Part shown: piece by piece, positions 37,601 to 47,672 of the stretch | Numbering within the stretch: position 1 is the stretch's first letter | Layout of the letters: the number at the start of each line of letters is the position of its first letter | DNA from: Pleodorina starrii | Lineage: Eukaryota; Chlorophyta; Chlorophyceae; Chlamydomonadales; Volvocaceae | Reading direction: 5' to 3' | NCBI GenBank assembly: GCA_030267565.1 | Contig: BRXU01000002.1 | Location: 3,409,501-3,473,500 of the forward strand | Length of the DNA: 64,000 nt | Made by a program: the position numbers and the translations under genes | Notes under the pieces: model-generated | The model's database searches: none | Seen by the model: only the letters and a program-made list of their open reading frames with translations | What the model was told of the DNA's origin: nothing

Positions 37601-39364
37601 CCATACCTACCGCCCCCGATGCCGCAACAACAGAAGCGACAGAAACAACAAGCGATGGACCCCTCCCCGGCATTGCCCCACCCCCACCCCACCCCATCCC
37701 ACCCCACCCCACCCAACTGCTGGGTGCGTTCCCAAACGCAACGTCGATCGCTTCCCTTCGCTTCCCCCTTCCTACACCCCATCCACCCACCCCTTCCTCC
37801 CTTCCTCCCCCCCCCGGTTCCCCACCCACCAGGTTCTCAAACACGTCCTCCGCCTGCACCGCCGCCCCGCCCCCCACCCTCAGCGCCATGAACTTGGCCC
37901 GCGGGAACACCAGGGTGCCGAACAGCTTGAGGCGCCCCTCCGGAAAGTCCAGGTACATGACGGGGTTGCGGCTGTCCAGCTGAGCCAGGGTGCCCTGGGG
38001 GGAGAGAGAGAGGAGGGGCGAGGGGAGGGGAGGGGAGGGAGGTTTTGAGCAAGGGGGGGAACGGGGCATCGAGGGGGGTAAAAGCGAGGCGGAGCAAGGG
38101 TACCCGGGGGGAGAAGGGGAAGGGGACGGAGGGCGAGTGCGGCGAGGGTTGGCGGGCCCCAAGCGGTGCGATCGTTGGCGGAGAAGGGCGGAGGCGGGGC
38201 CGCGAGGCGAGGAGACGGAGGCGATGGGCGAGGACGGGGCCTACTCACGTCCCCCCACCGCCTTCCGGCGCCCCCTTTCCGCCGCTCCATCCGATATCAT
38301 CTAGAACCAACCACCCGACCCACCATCCTTCCGGCAGCTGCGGGGGCCAACAGCGCATTGACGATCACCAGGTACCTGCAGCAGGGGGAGGGAGGGAGAC
38401 GGAGGCAGGGGGCCGGAGGGGGAGTCAGGGAGTGATATGCGCCGGAGGGGCGGCGACGGCGGCGGCGGGGTAGACAAGTATGGCAGGCTGCTGCAGATGG
38501 TGAATGGGGCGAATGGCTGCGGGTACCGCCCCCGTCGGGCGGGACGGGGGCGGGTAAGGGCCGCGGACGGGAGGTTTCGTGTTTACTGCCCCCGCCCCCA
38601 CCCCCCCGCCCCCGTCGACCCTGCCTGCCTGCCTGCCTGCGCCCCGCGGCTGTAGGCTTGAGGCCGCAAGGCCGTCGCATGAGCCTCGTTCGTTCGGCCG
38701 TTTCGTGTGTTCCATTACCTGTTTTTGCGCGTGGTGCTCTTCTTGACAATGTCCTTGCCGTTGGCTTTCACCAGCGCTGCGGGGATAGGGCGGATGGGTG
38801 GTTGTGGAGGGGTGGACGGGATGGAGTGTGGGTGGGCGGCTGCGTGCGTGTGTGTGTCATTCGGGAGACCCGGTCGTTACGACGACCCAACTGATCTGTG
38901 CGCGCTGGCGTGAGCTTGAGGCTGATTGTATGGCGATGCTCCGGACCCGTCTGACCAAGCAAGTAACGGATTCGCGCCCCGCGCATACCGGCACGCCTGT
39001 ACATACATATGTGTTGACGGCGTGCGCTGCCCTTGCATCGTACCTTTCGAGAGGGGCAGCTGGGCAGTCACGCGACCGATCTCGTCGGTCAGGAGCTGGG
39101 GGGGGGGAAGAGCATCACGGGGGAGGGCGTGCGCGGGCACATGTGGTGGTTTCGGGAAAAGGCAGCAATTGGGGCTCCGGCATGGCTATCTCCGGCAATG
39201 CTCAGGCGGTAGCTGTGGCCACGCGGCAAACGTACTCCGGTATCTAGAGCCAGCTCCTTGAGCCTCTCGCATTCAATTTGCTGCGCTTGCTGCTCCGCGG
39301 CAACCTTGTCGACAACCTGGTCCTCGGCATGGGCACCTTTCTTCGCCGCTTTTTTTGGCGCCAT
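34648..39364 (-). CDS. RHL1: RHL1-like topoisomerase VI accessory protein
   Basis: ROOT HAIRLESS 1 is a nuclear DNA-binding partner of plant topoisomerase VI, needed for endoreduplication in Arabidopsis. Exons (minus order): 39364-39236, 39095-39044, 38776-38719, 38375-38324, 37994-37830, 37380-37149, an Ala-rich exon ending at 36673 (start 36800 or 36761, unresolved), 36428-35955, 35734-35375, 35061-34648; roughly 675-700 aa. The conserved part reads IVKKSTTRKNR, then RNPVMYLDFPEGRLKLFGTL, then LVFSEVWWVGTAEDNPEEKR, matching the family diagnostic blocks. The C-terminal two thirds are low-complexity: Ala/Gln runs, basic Lys/Arg patches and many Asp/Glu runs, with repeated TPVITIDDSDDD-like segments. 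That acidic tail is much longer than in land plants, where RHL1 is about 355 aa. A role with topoisomerase VI in this alga is inferred from homology. Confidence 0.88.
38422..38442 (-). repeat. intron-borne GGAGCATATCACTCC motif, diverged copy 2
   Basis: On plus GTCAGGGAGTGATATGCGCC, about 49 bp upstream (in the transcript sense) of the RHL1 exon-4 acceptor. The second stem arm is changed from CTCC to CGCC. Confidence 0.7.
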
Positions 39365-40728
39365 GTCAAGTCGACCCTAAGAAAGAAGTTTTAAGATGAA
39401 TAGAAGATGTTTATGAACATCACATCATGGCCAGCGCTGTTTGAGGACTCCACAGCTAGTGACAAATTGGCGCGAAAGTGGTGGCTAGCAATTGTAGGAG
39501 CAAGAACTAGCGCCCTTGATGTTGCTGATGAGCTTACGCTACCTACAGCACAGATCGTGCCCCGCAACTGCGCTAAGACAGCACCGTTGTCTCGGTTTGA
39601 CGGTTTCCGCCCAAATGTGTCGTGTCAACCGTTAACCAACATCTCAGCTGGCACCTGGCAGTAAAGCCGGGTGACCCGGGTCTTTCTCCTTGATTACAGC
39701 ACCTTAAGCGCTGACCGTCAAGGCGCCAACGGGAGCCTCGGTCGTGGTTGACGTGACGCTACGTAACGTCGTGGGCTTATTCCGCCCGTGGAAGGACCCT
39801 ACTCCCCGCGAAACATCAGCAACTGCTGTTATTATTACAATGGGCTCCAAGGACTCCAGACCCTCGGAACGGTAGAGCCGGCGGGCAAGCTGGCCGTGAA
39901 CGGCAACTGAATTGAAAGACGACGAGGGCACAGAAAAGGAAAGCGCGACCAGGCCATACAGCATGAGGCGCTTGCCAGGCCAGACCCACCCAGACAGGAA
40001 CGAGAGGCCCCGGGGCGACAGCACAGAAACCCGCGACCCCGCCTGACCCCCCACCGGAGGCTCTCCGCCTGAAGGGTCGACCGAAACAGTGTCTCCTCGG
40101 CGGATACGACATGCAGTCCGTCCAAAAGCATCGAAGCAACAGTGGCACAACTCGTTTTCGAAAGGGCGCTGTTACGCTGTTACGCTGCCGCCTTGGCATC
40201 CCGCAACGGCCAGCGGTCCAGCGGGTGGGGTACTCGGGTTCCGGTGTTCGCGTCACACACACTCACACTCACACACGAGGCCAAGGGACGCATCCGACAA
40301 GCACCGAACCCACCCACATGCACGCAAGCCCCGGAACAAGTACCCACACGCCACGAGTGGGTGGTGCCAACCTCAACGCAACAACTTCCCCCTCCCTTCG
40401 CTGCGGTATCGTTCTTTTATACCCCCTGCCCCCGGCCCGACACTGGCGACGGGTTGAGAGCCGCTGTCCTGGTTGTGTGTGGGTGGCAGGTTGTGGTTCG
40501 ATACCCGTATGGCACCCAATTCCGTCGTAAGAGATGTGGTGATGTGGGGTAGAAGACCAGCCGCCCAGCCCGGTCGGTAACCCGGTAGCTCCCCTGCCCA
40601 CGTGGCGCTATGTGATGACCCCACAACGTAACGACCGGCTGCGAGCTGCGGCTGCGAGCTGCCCCTGCCTCCCTGGGGTTGGTGCGCAGCGCCTATACGC
40701 TCCGCTGCAGCGCCTCATTTCCGCCGCC
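39365..40728. other. intergenic region between RHL1 and HIRA
   Basis: Contains the RHL1 upstream region and the HIRA 3' flank (both genes on minus). A 148-codon frame at 39704-40150 minus starts at an ATG-less or weak context and matches no family I know. A dispersed TTCGCTGCGGTATC word lies near 40398. No gene is claimed. Confidence 0.4.
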
Positions 40729-43700
40729 CTATCCCAGGACCATGGGCTGGTAGTGCTGGTGCTGGTGGTGTGGGTGTGCGTGTGGGTCCTGCGCCTGCAG
40801 CGGCGCAGCGGCGCCCGGACCTCCCCCCGCCTCCCACCCCGGCGCCGCCGGCCCGCCCGCGGCCGACGCCGCGCCTCGAGGCGCCACCGGAGGCTGTGGT
40901 TGGGGTTGCGGCTGCGCCCCTGCCGCCGCCTCCACGTGCTTGAGCTGGTCCAGGACCTGCAGGCACCGCCACCGCGCCACCGGGGGAAGTGAGCGACCGA
41001 GCGGAGCAGGGCAGAACAGAGCTCGTGGCCGCGGGGGGTGGGGGGGGCGCTGTGACAACAACAGCCGCACGCCCATCTGCACACAGGTATGTGCGCGCGT
41101 TACAGAGGAGCAGCGCTGCAGCACCGGCTTTGGTTCCCGCGCCGTAATGCCACACCCACACCCACACCCACACACACCGCGCAGACAGGCGGGAGAAGCT
41201 GATTATGCTGATCCGAAGGGGGGCGGTCGGATGGCGACGGCGGCGGCAGTGCTGTACATACGTAAGCCTGCCGCCGCCCCCCGCCCCCAGACACACCCGC
41301 CATGCCTGTGACCCCCCCCCGCCTCAGCCCCCCCCTCCCCCTCCCCACCTCCCCCCTCCCCCACCTCCCTCCCCTACCCCCCCTCACCTCCGCCACCAGC
41401 TGCTGGTAAGTCCGGTTCTTGGCCACCTCCTTGAGCACCACCTCCCGCAGCAGCCGCCGCTTGTCGTACCCCAGGATCACTGGCTGCCACCGACCCACCA
41501 CCGAAGAAGCAAGCGGAGGCTCCCAACAGGAGGCGCCGCTGCCGCTGCCACCGCTGCCGCTGCTGCCGCCGGCGAAGCCGCTGCCGCCGCCGCCGGCGGC
41601 GGCGGCGGCGCCGCGGCCCGTGCTGTGGTGTGTGGCGGCTCCCCAGCGCAGCGGCCCCAGGAACTCGGAGATGAGGTCCCGCAGGCGGGCCTGTCAAGGG
41701 AGGGGGCGGGGGCGGCGGTGTGTGTGTATGTGTGTTGGGGGGAGGGACGAGGGGGCGGGAGAGGCGGCAGCGCCAGCGGTGGTGGCGGGAGGTGGTGGGC
41801 GGCGATCAAGTGCGGTGGACGCCTTCGGGCGGGAGTGTGGGATGGGGCACTGGTGGTGGTGGTGGTGGTGGTCAGGGTCGCGACAGACAGAGTCAATGGC
41901 GGCGGTGGTGGGTGGCGGTGGGTGGCGGGACCCGCAAACCACAACTCTCCCCCCAAAACTTGGCCAAACCCCTAACCGCCCCCCTCCCCCCTTTACCTCG
42001 TCCTCATCCGCTGCGAGCCGCCTCACGTACATGGTCAGCCACAGCCGCCATTCCCCCGGGGACTGCAGGGCCGCCGCCGCCGCCAGGTTGTGCTCCAACA
42101 CCGCCTGCTCGCTGCGAGAGGCGGAGGCGGCGGTGGGACGTCCGGCGGCGGCCGCGGCGGCGGCGGGGCGCGCGGCTGCCGCTGCTGCGTTGCTGGCTGC
42201 CAGCACCTCGTGCGGGTGGCGCCGCTGCGCTGTGGTGGACTGCAGCCGGCCCAGCTCGCCCTCTGCGGAGCGGGGAAGTTGGGGGGGGGGTGTTGAAGAG
42301 TGAGATGCAAGAACGAAACCGGGAATCCAGGGGGGGCATGAGGTGGCGGCATGAGGCGGCGGCATGAGCCGAAAGCACAATTTAATGTGCGTATATGGCC
42401 CAAGCTAATGCTCGCCCCCTGCGGGGTGTGTATGTGTCTTCGCGCGTGTGTATGTGCATCCCTATCCCCCCCGCTCTCACGTGCCGCCGACGAGATGCTA
42501 GTGGCGTAGGCTGATGCGGGGAATGCGTCGTCCGCCACCCTCATCCAGCAGCGGAGTCCCCGGTGGTGCACGTAGGCGTAGGCGTTGGACAGCACCACCA
42601 CGGGGGAACCCGAGGAGCTCAGTCGCACAGCGGAAACTGCCGAGGGGGGCCCCGGGCGGGAGTTGGGGGGTGGGAGGGGTGGGGGTGAGGGGTGGGAAGG
42701 GGGGGGGGGTCAGGGAGTGATATGCTCCTTTATATAAGAATGAGTCGCTGCGGACGTTGCTGATCAAGCTGCTGCAGCCGCTTAACCTCCGGAACTGTTC
42801 TCGCACCTCACTCACTCAGATTCAGTACTGCTTGCAGCCACCAAGCAGGCCCGCCGCAACCCTACACATGTCAACAGTTGGCAGTCCAGCTCCGCCACCG
42901 CAGCCCACCCCACACCCCACCCCACCCCGCCTACGCCCCTCCGCTGCGGTCTCGTTCCTCTTACCCCACACCCCACACCCCACCCCACCCCACCACAAAC
43001 TCCACCCGCGCCCCGCCCTTCCGTGTGAAGACACAACATGCCGGTACCATACGCCAGAGCGAAAACAGACTGCGGGCCCCCAACCCACCACCTCCCACCC
43101 CGCATCCCCCCCCGCATCCCACTCCGCCCCTCACCCCGCAGCCCCTGCTGCGCCGCATCCCCCGCCAGCAGCGGCGCCACGCTGGTCTCCATCAGGCTCT
43201 CCCCCGCCGCAAAGTCCCACACGCGCAGCGAGCCGTCCGTCAGCAGCGCCACCAGCGTGCTGCCCCCCGCAGACACGCACAGGAAGGACGCAGGCAGGCC
43301 CAGGCGGATGGGCGGGAACAGACGACGACCCGCGGAGCTGTACACCTGTGGCGGCGGGGGGGGGTCAGGGAGTGATATGCTCCTTTTATAAAACAACGAG
43401 TCACTGCGGCGGGAGGGGGGCGGGGAGGTGGGGTAAGAAAGCCGCAGGGATACCGCAGAGCGAAGGGTTGGAGACGGCGTGGGCGAGCGGCGGGAAAAAA
43501 GGGGCGGGGGAGGGGGTGTTCGTTATCCACGTATAGGCCCCGGCGCCCCGTAGCGGGGACAACGTGGCAGAAGAAGATTCCTTCCAAGATTTTCCTTCCC
43601 CACGTCTGCAAAACGGCAAAAGAACAGCACAGCAGTAGTAGTGCGGTCTCACAGTCTCACCATGAGGTCTCCGCCGGTGGTGGACGCCGCCGCCAGTCGG

Positions 43701-46700
43701 CCGCTGCCTGCAAGCGCCACAATGTAGCCCTGCACGCAGTCCGACCACTGCCGCCGGGAGCCAGCCAGCCACACCAGCTCGCCGCTGGGCCGCTGACGCG
43801 CGTCGCGGGCGGTGTTGATGGCCTGGAGCTCCAGGGGAACCTGGAGCTCCAGGGGGGGATAGGGAGAAGGGAGTGATGTGCTCCATTAAATAAAGAGACA
43901 CGAGACACTCCAAGGGGGGAGGGAAAAGGGAGGGAGGAGGGAAAGCAGCGGGCCGGGCCGGAGGCAGGGCAGGGGACAGGACCGGGATGGGCAGGAATGG
44001 ACAGAAGGGAAACGTGCGGTTGGAAAGCGCGGCGCGGCAGGGGGGAGGGAGGCAGGGAGGAAGAGACGGCGGCGGAGGTCGGGAGGAGAAGAAGCTCTAG
44101 GGTGTGGGGTGGTTGTGGTTGTGTGGGGCCGGCGCGGCTGAGCAACGGGGGCAACACGCGGCCCGTGCCGTGCCAAGTTTAGACAAGTGAGGCGGTGCAC
44201 AGCCGGGCTATCCCGGGGGGACCGGGTGAGGGAGGGCCGCTGCGCGCTGTTCACTGTCCCCCACCCCCCGGCCCCCCGCCCCCCTCCCATCGACCCGCCT
44301 GCGGGCACCTCACCTGTGCCTCGCCACCACCGGCGCTCTGCGCGTGGATGATGACGCTGAAGGACGCCCTGATGGGCTCCGGCGGCACGAGAAGCACCGG
44401 CGCATGAGGGCCGGCGCCCGCGGTTGGCGGCGCCGCCGGCGGCGCTGCAGCGCCGCCCGGCCCGTCGAAGGCGACGCCGCCGCCGGCCGCTGGCGCGGCG
44501 GCCGCTGGCCTCCCGGCCGCAGCGGCCGCGGGTCGCGCGTGGGCCCCCGCCGCCGCCGTCGGCGCGGGGCCGCCGCTGACCTGCACGGGCTGCAGCACCG
44601 CGCGCTTGGCCGGCGGCGGCGCATCGGGGTCCCGACCGCTGGGGCCGGCGGCGGCGACGGCGCCGCCGCCGGCCCGCCCGCCGGGCCCGGCAGGGCCTGG
44701 CTTGGCCGGTGTGCCGTTTCGCTGCGTCCCCGTTACCGCCGCTTGCGGCGCCTGCGGCGGTGGAGCCGCCGCCGCCGCCGCCGCCCCCGGCAGCCGGCCG
44801 GGCTGCGTGTTGGCCGCGGCCGTCGGCGCCGCCGACGGCTGCGGCGGCCGTGGGGCCGCGGCGGGGGGGGGCCGGAGCCCCCCCGCCGCCGTAGCCGCCG
44901 AAGGCGGCGGCGGCGCCGCCGCCGCAGCCGGTGCCGCCGTCCCCGCCGCCGCCCCCGGCCCCAGCCTGTTGTTGAGTCGCTCCTCCCGCTCCACGTCCGC
45001 ACGCGCGCGCGCCTCCAGCTGCAGCAGGTCCGGCGCCGCCGTCAGCGCGGCCTTCTGGCTGCGCAGGCGCGGGTCGCCGTACAGCTGCGCCATCAGCGCC
45101 TGCACGTCGGCGTCCGGCACGCGGCCGCCCAGCTCGCCCGGCTCAAACAGCACGGTGGTGAGGCCGCCGTCCTGCGACGCCACCGCCAGCAGCCGCCCGT
45201 CGGGGCTCCAGGCCAGATCGTTGATGAGGCGGTCGCAGAAACCCCGACCCACCAGCAGCGGCGCCGTCACCTCCGGGTGCCAGAGGGAGAAGGACTTGTC
45301 CGTCGAGCCGGCGGCGGCGACGCCGCCGGCGGCGCCGCCGTCGTCGTCAGCGGCGGCGGCGGAGCCGCCGCCGCCGCCGCCGTCGTCGTCGTCGCGGCTT
45401 CGCCGCGCCGACGGCGCCGTGTAGAGGTGCGGGTTGTAGCGCACCGCCGTGACTGGTCCGCGGTGACCCACCAGGGAGAACTCCCCCGGCGCCCAGGTAT
45501 TGCGCCGGATGAGCGGCACGATGTGCACGCCGGCCTCGTAGCCGTTGGGCAGCGCCAGCGTCTGGCCGTCGGGGCTCCAGGCGGGGCGCAGCGCAAAGCA
45601 CACGATGGGCGCGCCGGCGAAGGGCGCCACCACGCGCGCGGCGGGCGCTCCGTCCTCCAGGCGCCACACGATCACCTCGTGGTCGCCCTGGCTGGCGAGG
45701 TAGAGGTCAAAGGGGTCCCAGGCGACGCCCTTGACGTGGCCGTTGTGGCCCTCCAGCGTGCGGAGGCAGTGGCCGGTGGACGCGTCCCAGATCTGCATGC
45801 GATGCAGTGCGTTGCAATGTCATACAAGGGGGAGGAGGGGTGATATGAGTAAAATTATGGATTGCGGGTTTGAGGTTTGAGGTTGGGGTTGGGAGGGGGG
45901 GCTCGGCGACTGAGCGCTGAGTGGTGGTGGAAAGAGATGTGGCGGCCGGACGGGGTTGCGGTTTGAGGTTGAGGTTTTGAGGTCGGGGTTGGAAGGGTCG
46001 AGGAAAACCCAGTTCAAATGTGCAAGCTGACCGGCAAGCTGGCATACCAAGACGAAGGTTGGAAGGGGCGGGCGCGAGAGCGGGTAGCGGCGAGCTGGCG
46101 GACGAGGTTTTGGCATTAGGCCCTGCCTCGTCTGCGGAACTTTTACCGGGAACACGCCGTACCCCCGCCCGCCCCAATCCCCATCCTTTCAAACCCATCC
46201 AAATCCATCCAATCCCCCACCCCAATCCCCACACACACGCGCCCCCGCCCCGCCCCTCCCCGCCCCCTCACCTTGACCCTGTTGTCCAGCGACGCCGTGG
46301 CCAGGCGGCGGCTGTCCGGCGCCCACGCCACGTCCGCCACGTTGGTCTCGTGTCCTCGCAGCCGCGACCGCAGGCGCCAGTTCTCCAGATTGGCCGCCTC
46401 GCCGCTGCCAAACACCGCGTGCCCGCGTCCCTCCCGCAGCTCAAACACGTAGGCGTCCGAGTCGTCGGAGCCGGCGGCCAGGGCGCGGCCGGCGGGCGCG
46501 AAGCGCACGCAGTTGACTGGGGAGGTGAACTCGGACAGCACGGCGAGCTGCTTGGGCACGGCGGCGTCCAGCTCCGCCGCCTCCAGACGGAGGGGCCTCA
46601 TGGACCAGATGCGGATCTTGTTGTCGGCGCCGCAGGTGACGAGGCGCTCGCCGGCCGGGTCGATGTCGACGCCGAGGATGGAGCCGCCTGCGGCGGCGGC

Positions 46701-47284
46701 GGCGGCGGGAAAGGGGGTGAAGGGGGGCGGGTGAGGGTGAGGGTGAGGGTGAGGAGGGAGGTTGAGCGCGAAGCAGGAGGGAGGAAAGGAGGGCGGGATT
46801 GTTGCATAGGAGGGAGGGGAGGGGAGGGGCGCGTGGGGGGAGTTGGTGTTGTGGAGGGTTGGGTGGCGCTGCGGTGGTGGAGAGGCTGCTGGCCGGGCAA
46901 GGCCTGCTGGTTATGCGGAGGAAAGGAAGGGCGGGCGTGCTTGGTTTGGAGATGGTTTGGAAGAAGGGGAACGGAGCGGGGAGGTTTGGAGGAGCGCGAG
47001 GGTTGGCGGGTGAGCCCCTGGGGGAGGGATTGCAGGTAACGGGCGGGCAATTGAACGATACAGGTGTCGTACAGGGGCGACAGGGGGGCAAATGTGCACC
47101 CTGCGGGGTAAGTTAGGCAGCCGGACCAGGTTGCGCCAGCTGCGTATTCTGGCAGCTGGAGACGGCAGCGAAGCATGAGCTCTGCGGCGAGCTGTCGTGC
47201 TGTGCTCCGATTTGGCGGGATGGGCGTCCCAAACCCCTGCTCACCACCATGATTAATCCAGTCCGGCTTGTCGAAAGTTGGCAT
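40729..47284 (-). CDS. HIRA: HIRA histone chaperone subunit
   Basis: WD40 subunit of the HIR complex, which deposits histone H3.3-H4 independently of replication. Nine exons join in phase (minus order): 47284-47245, 46687-46272, 45792-44314, 43840-43661, 43345-43135, 42636-42481, 42262-41997, 41690-41388, 40956-40729, for 1092 aa. The start MPTFDKPDWINHGG matches the family (KPxWxxHxG). WD repeats include CGADNKIRIWSMRPL, DVAWAPDSRRLATASLDN, HNGHVKGVAWDPFDLYLASQ and LINDLAWSPDGRLLAVASQD. A long Ala/Pro/Gly linker follows. The C-terminal Hira domain has LLTDGSLRVWDF, VVLSNAYAYVHHRGLRCW, GEWRLWLTMYVRRLA and LGYDKRRLLREVVLKEVAKN. An Asp/Gly/Ala-rich insert splits one blade. Intron 1 is over 550 bp. 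The exon-4 acceptor lies in a 13-bp duplicated word. Confidence 0.94.
42709..42740 (-). repeat. intron-borne GGAGCATATCACTCC motif, copy 3
   Basis: On plus GTCAGGGAGTGATATGCTCC then TTTATATAAG, in the HIRA intron before exon 6, about 74 bp from its acceptor. The same intron carries TCCGCTGCGGTCTCG near 42938. Confidence 0.8.
43362..43391 (-). repeat. intron-borne GGAGCATATCACTCC motif, copy 4
   Basis: On plus GTCAGGGAGTGATATGCTCC then TTTTATAAAAC, in the HIRA intron before exon 5 and only about 20 bp from its acceptor. The same intron carries GATACCGCAGAGCGAAGGG near 43448 and TTATCCACGTATAGGCC near 43530. Confidence 0.8.
43861..43892 (-). repeat. intron-borne GGAGCATATCACTCC motif, diverged copy 5
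   Basis: On plus GAAGGGAGTGATGTGCTCC then ATTAAATAAAG, in the HIRA intron before exon 4, about 28 bp from its acceptor. Confidence 0.7.
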
Positions 47285-47672
47285 TTGTCAAGTTATCGGC
47301 TGTTATGAACGCCAATGCCCGACAGTCAAGAAGGTCATGACTTCACTTTTTCAGCAACTTCAAAAATATATTTGTCTCGCAAACCTGTTTTAACTTCCAA
47401 CTAAGTTTCCTGAGCCATGGGCTTGGGACAAGCTTCCCAAGTCTTCCATTTGCTCGTCCAAGTTTGTCGTGCGACGCATCAACTCCTCAAAAAGGTTACA
47501 GACGACATGAAGTTTTTCCAAACACTTGTTTTGCACATCCACAACTAATCGTTCTGTAAGACGTTGTGCTGCAAGTCTAATAGCCGAGCAATTGTCACGA
47601 CCGTTTCTGTTCACCGTTTCTGTGACGCCCCAATTCTCTGTCCGAAATCTTTAGCTTAGGGGTAGCAAGAGG
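47285..47672. promoter_or_regulatory. divergent promoter region, HIRA / SERRATE
   Basis: 388 bp between the start codons of two head-to-head genes, AT-richer than the surroundings. No TATA box was identified. A minus-strand open frame (47390-47640) lies inside and is annotated separately. Confidence 0.6.
47390..47640 (-). CDS. possible small coiled-coil ORF without ATG
   Basis: An open minus-strand frame runs from a TAA near 47643 to TAA at 47390 and reads as an amphipathic helix (for example LVVDVQNKCLEKLHVVCNLF, then EELMRRTTNLDEQMEDLG). This is unlike random frames in this GC-rich genome. No ATG is present before the helix; the first is internal. It may be an exon of a gene overlapping SERRATE in antisense, a protein started elsewhere, or chance. 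No family was recognised. Confidence 0.3.

Noticed and set aside
39704..40150. 148-codon minus frame between RHL1 and HIRA
   Set aside because: No recognisable domain or splice signals; probably HIRA 3' flank or an unknown repeat.
44344..45843. 499-codon plus frame
   Set aside because: Shadow of HIRA exon 3, whose WD40 content on minus is unambiguous.
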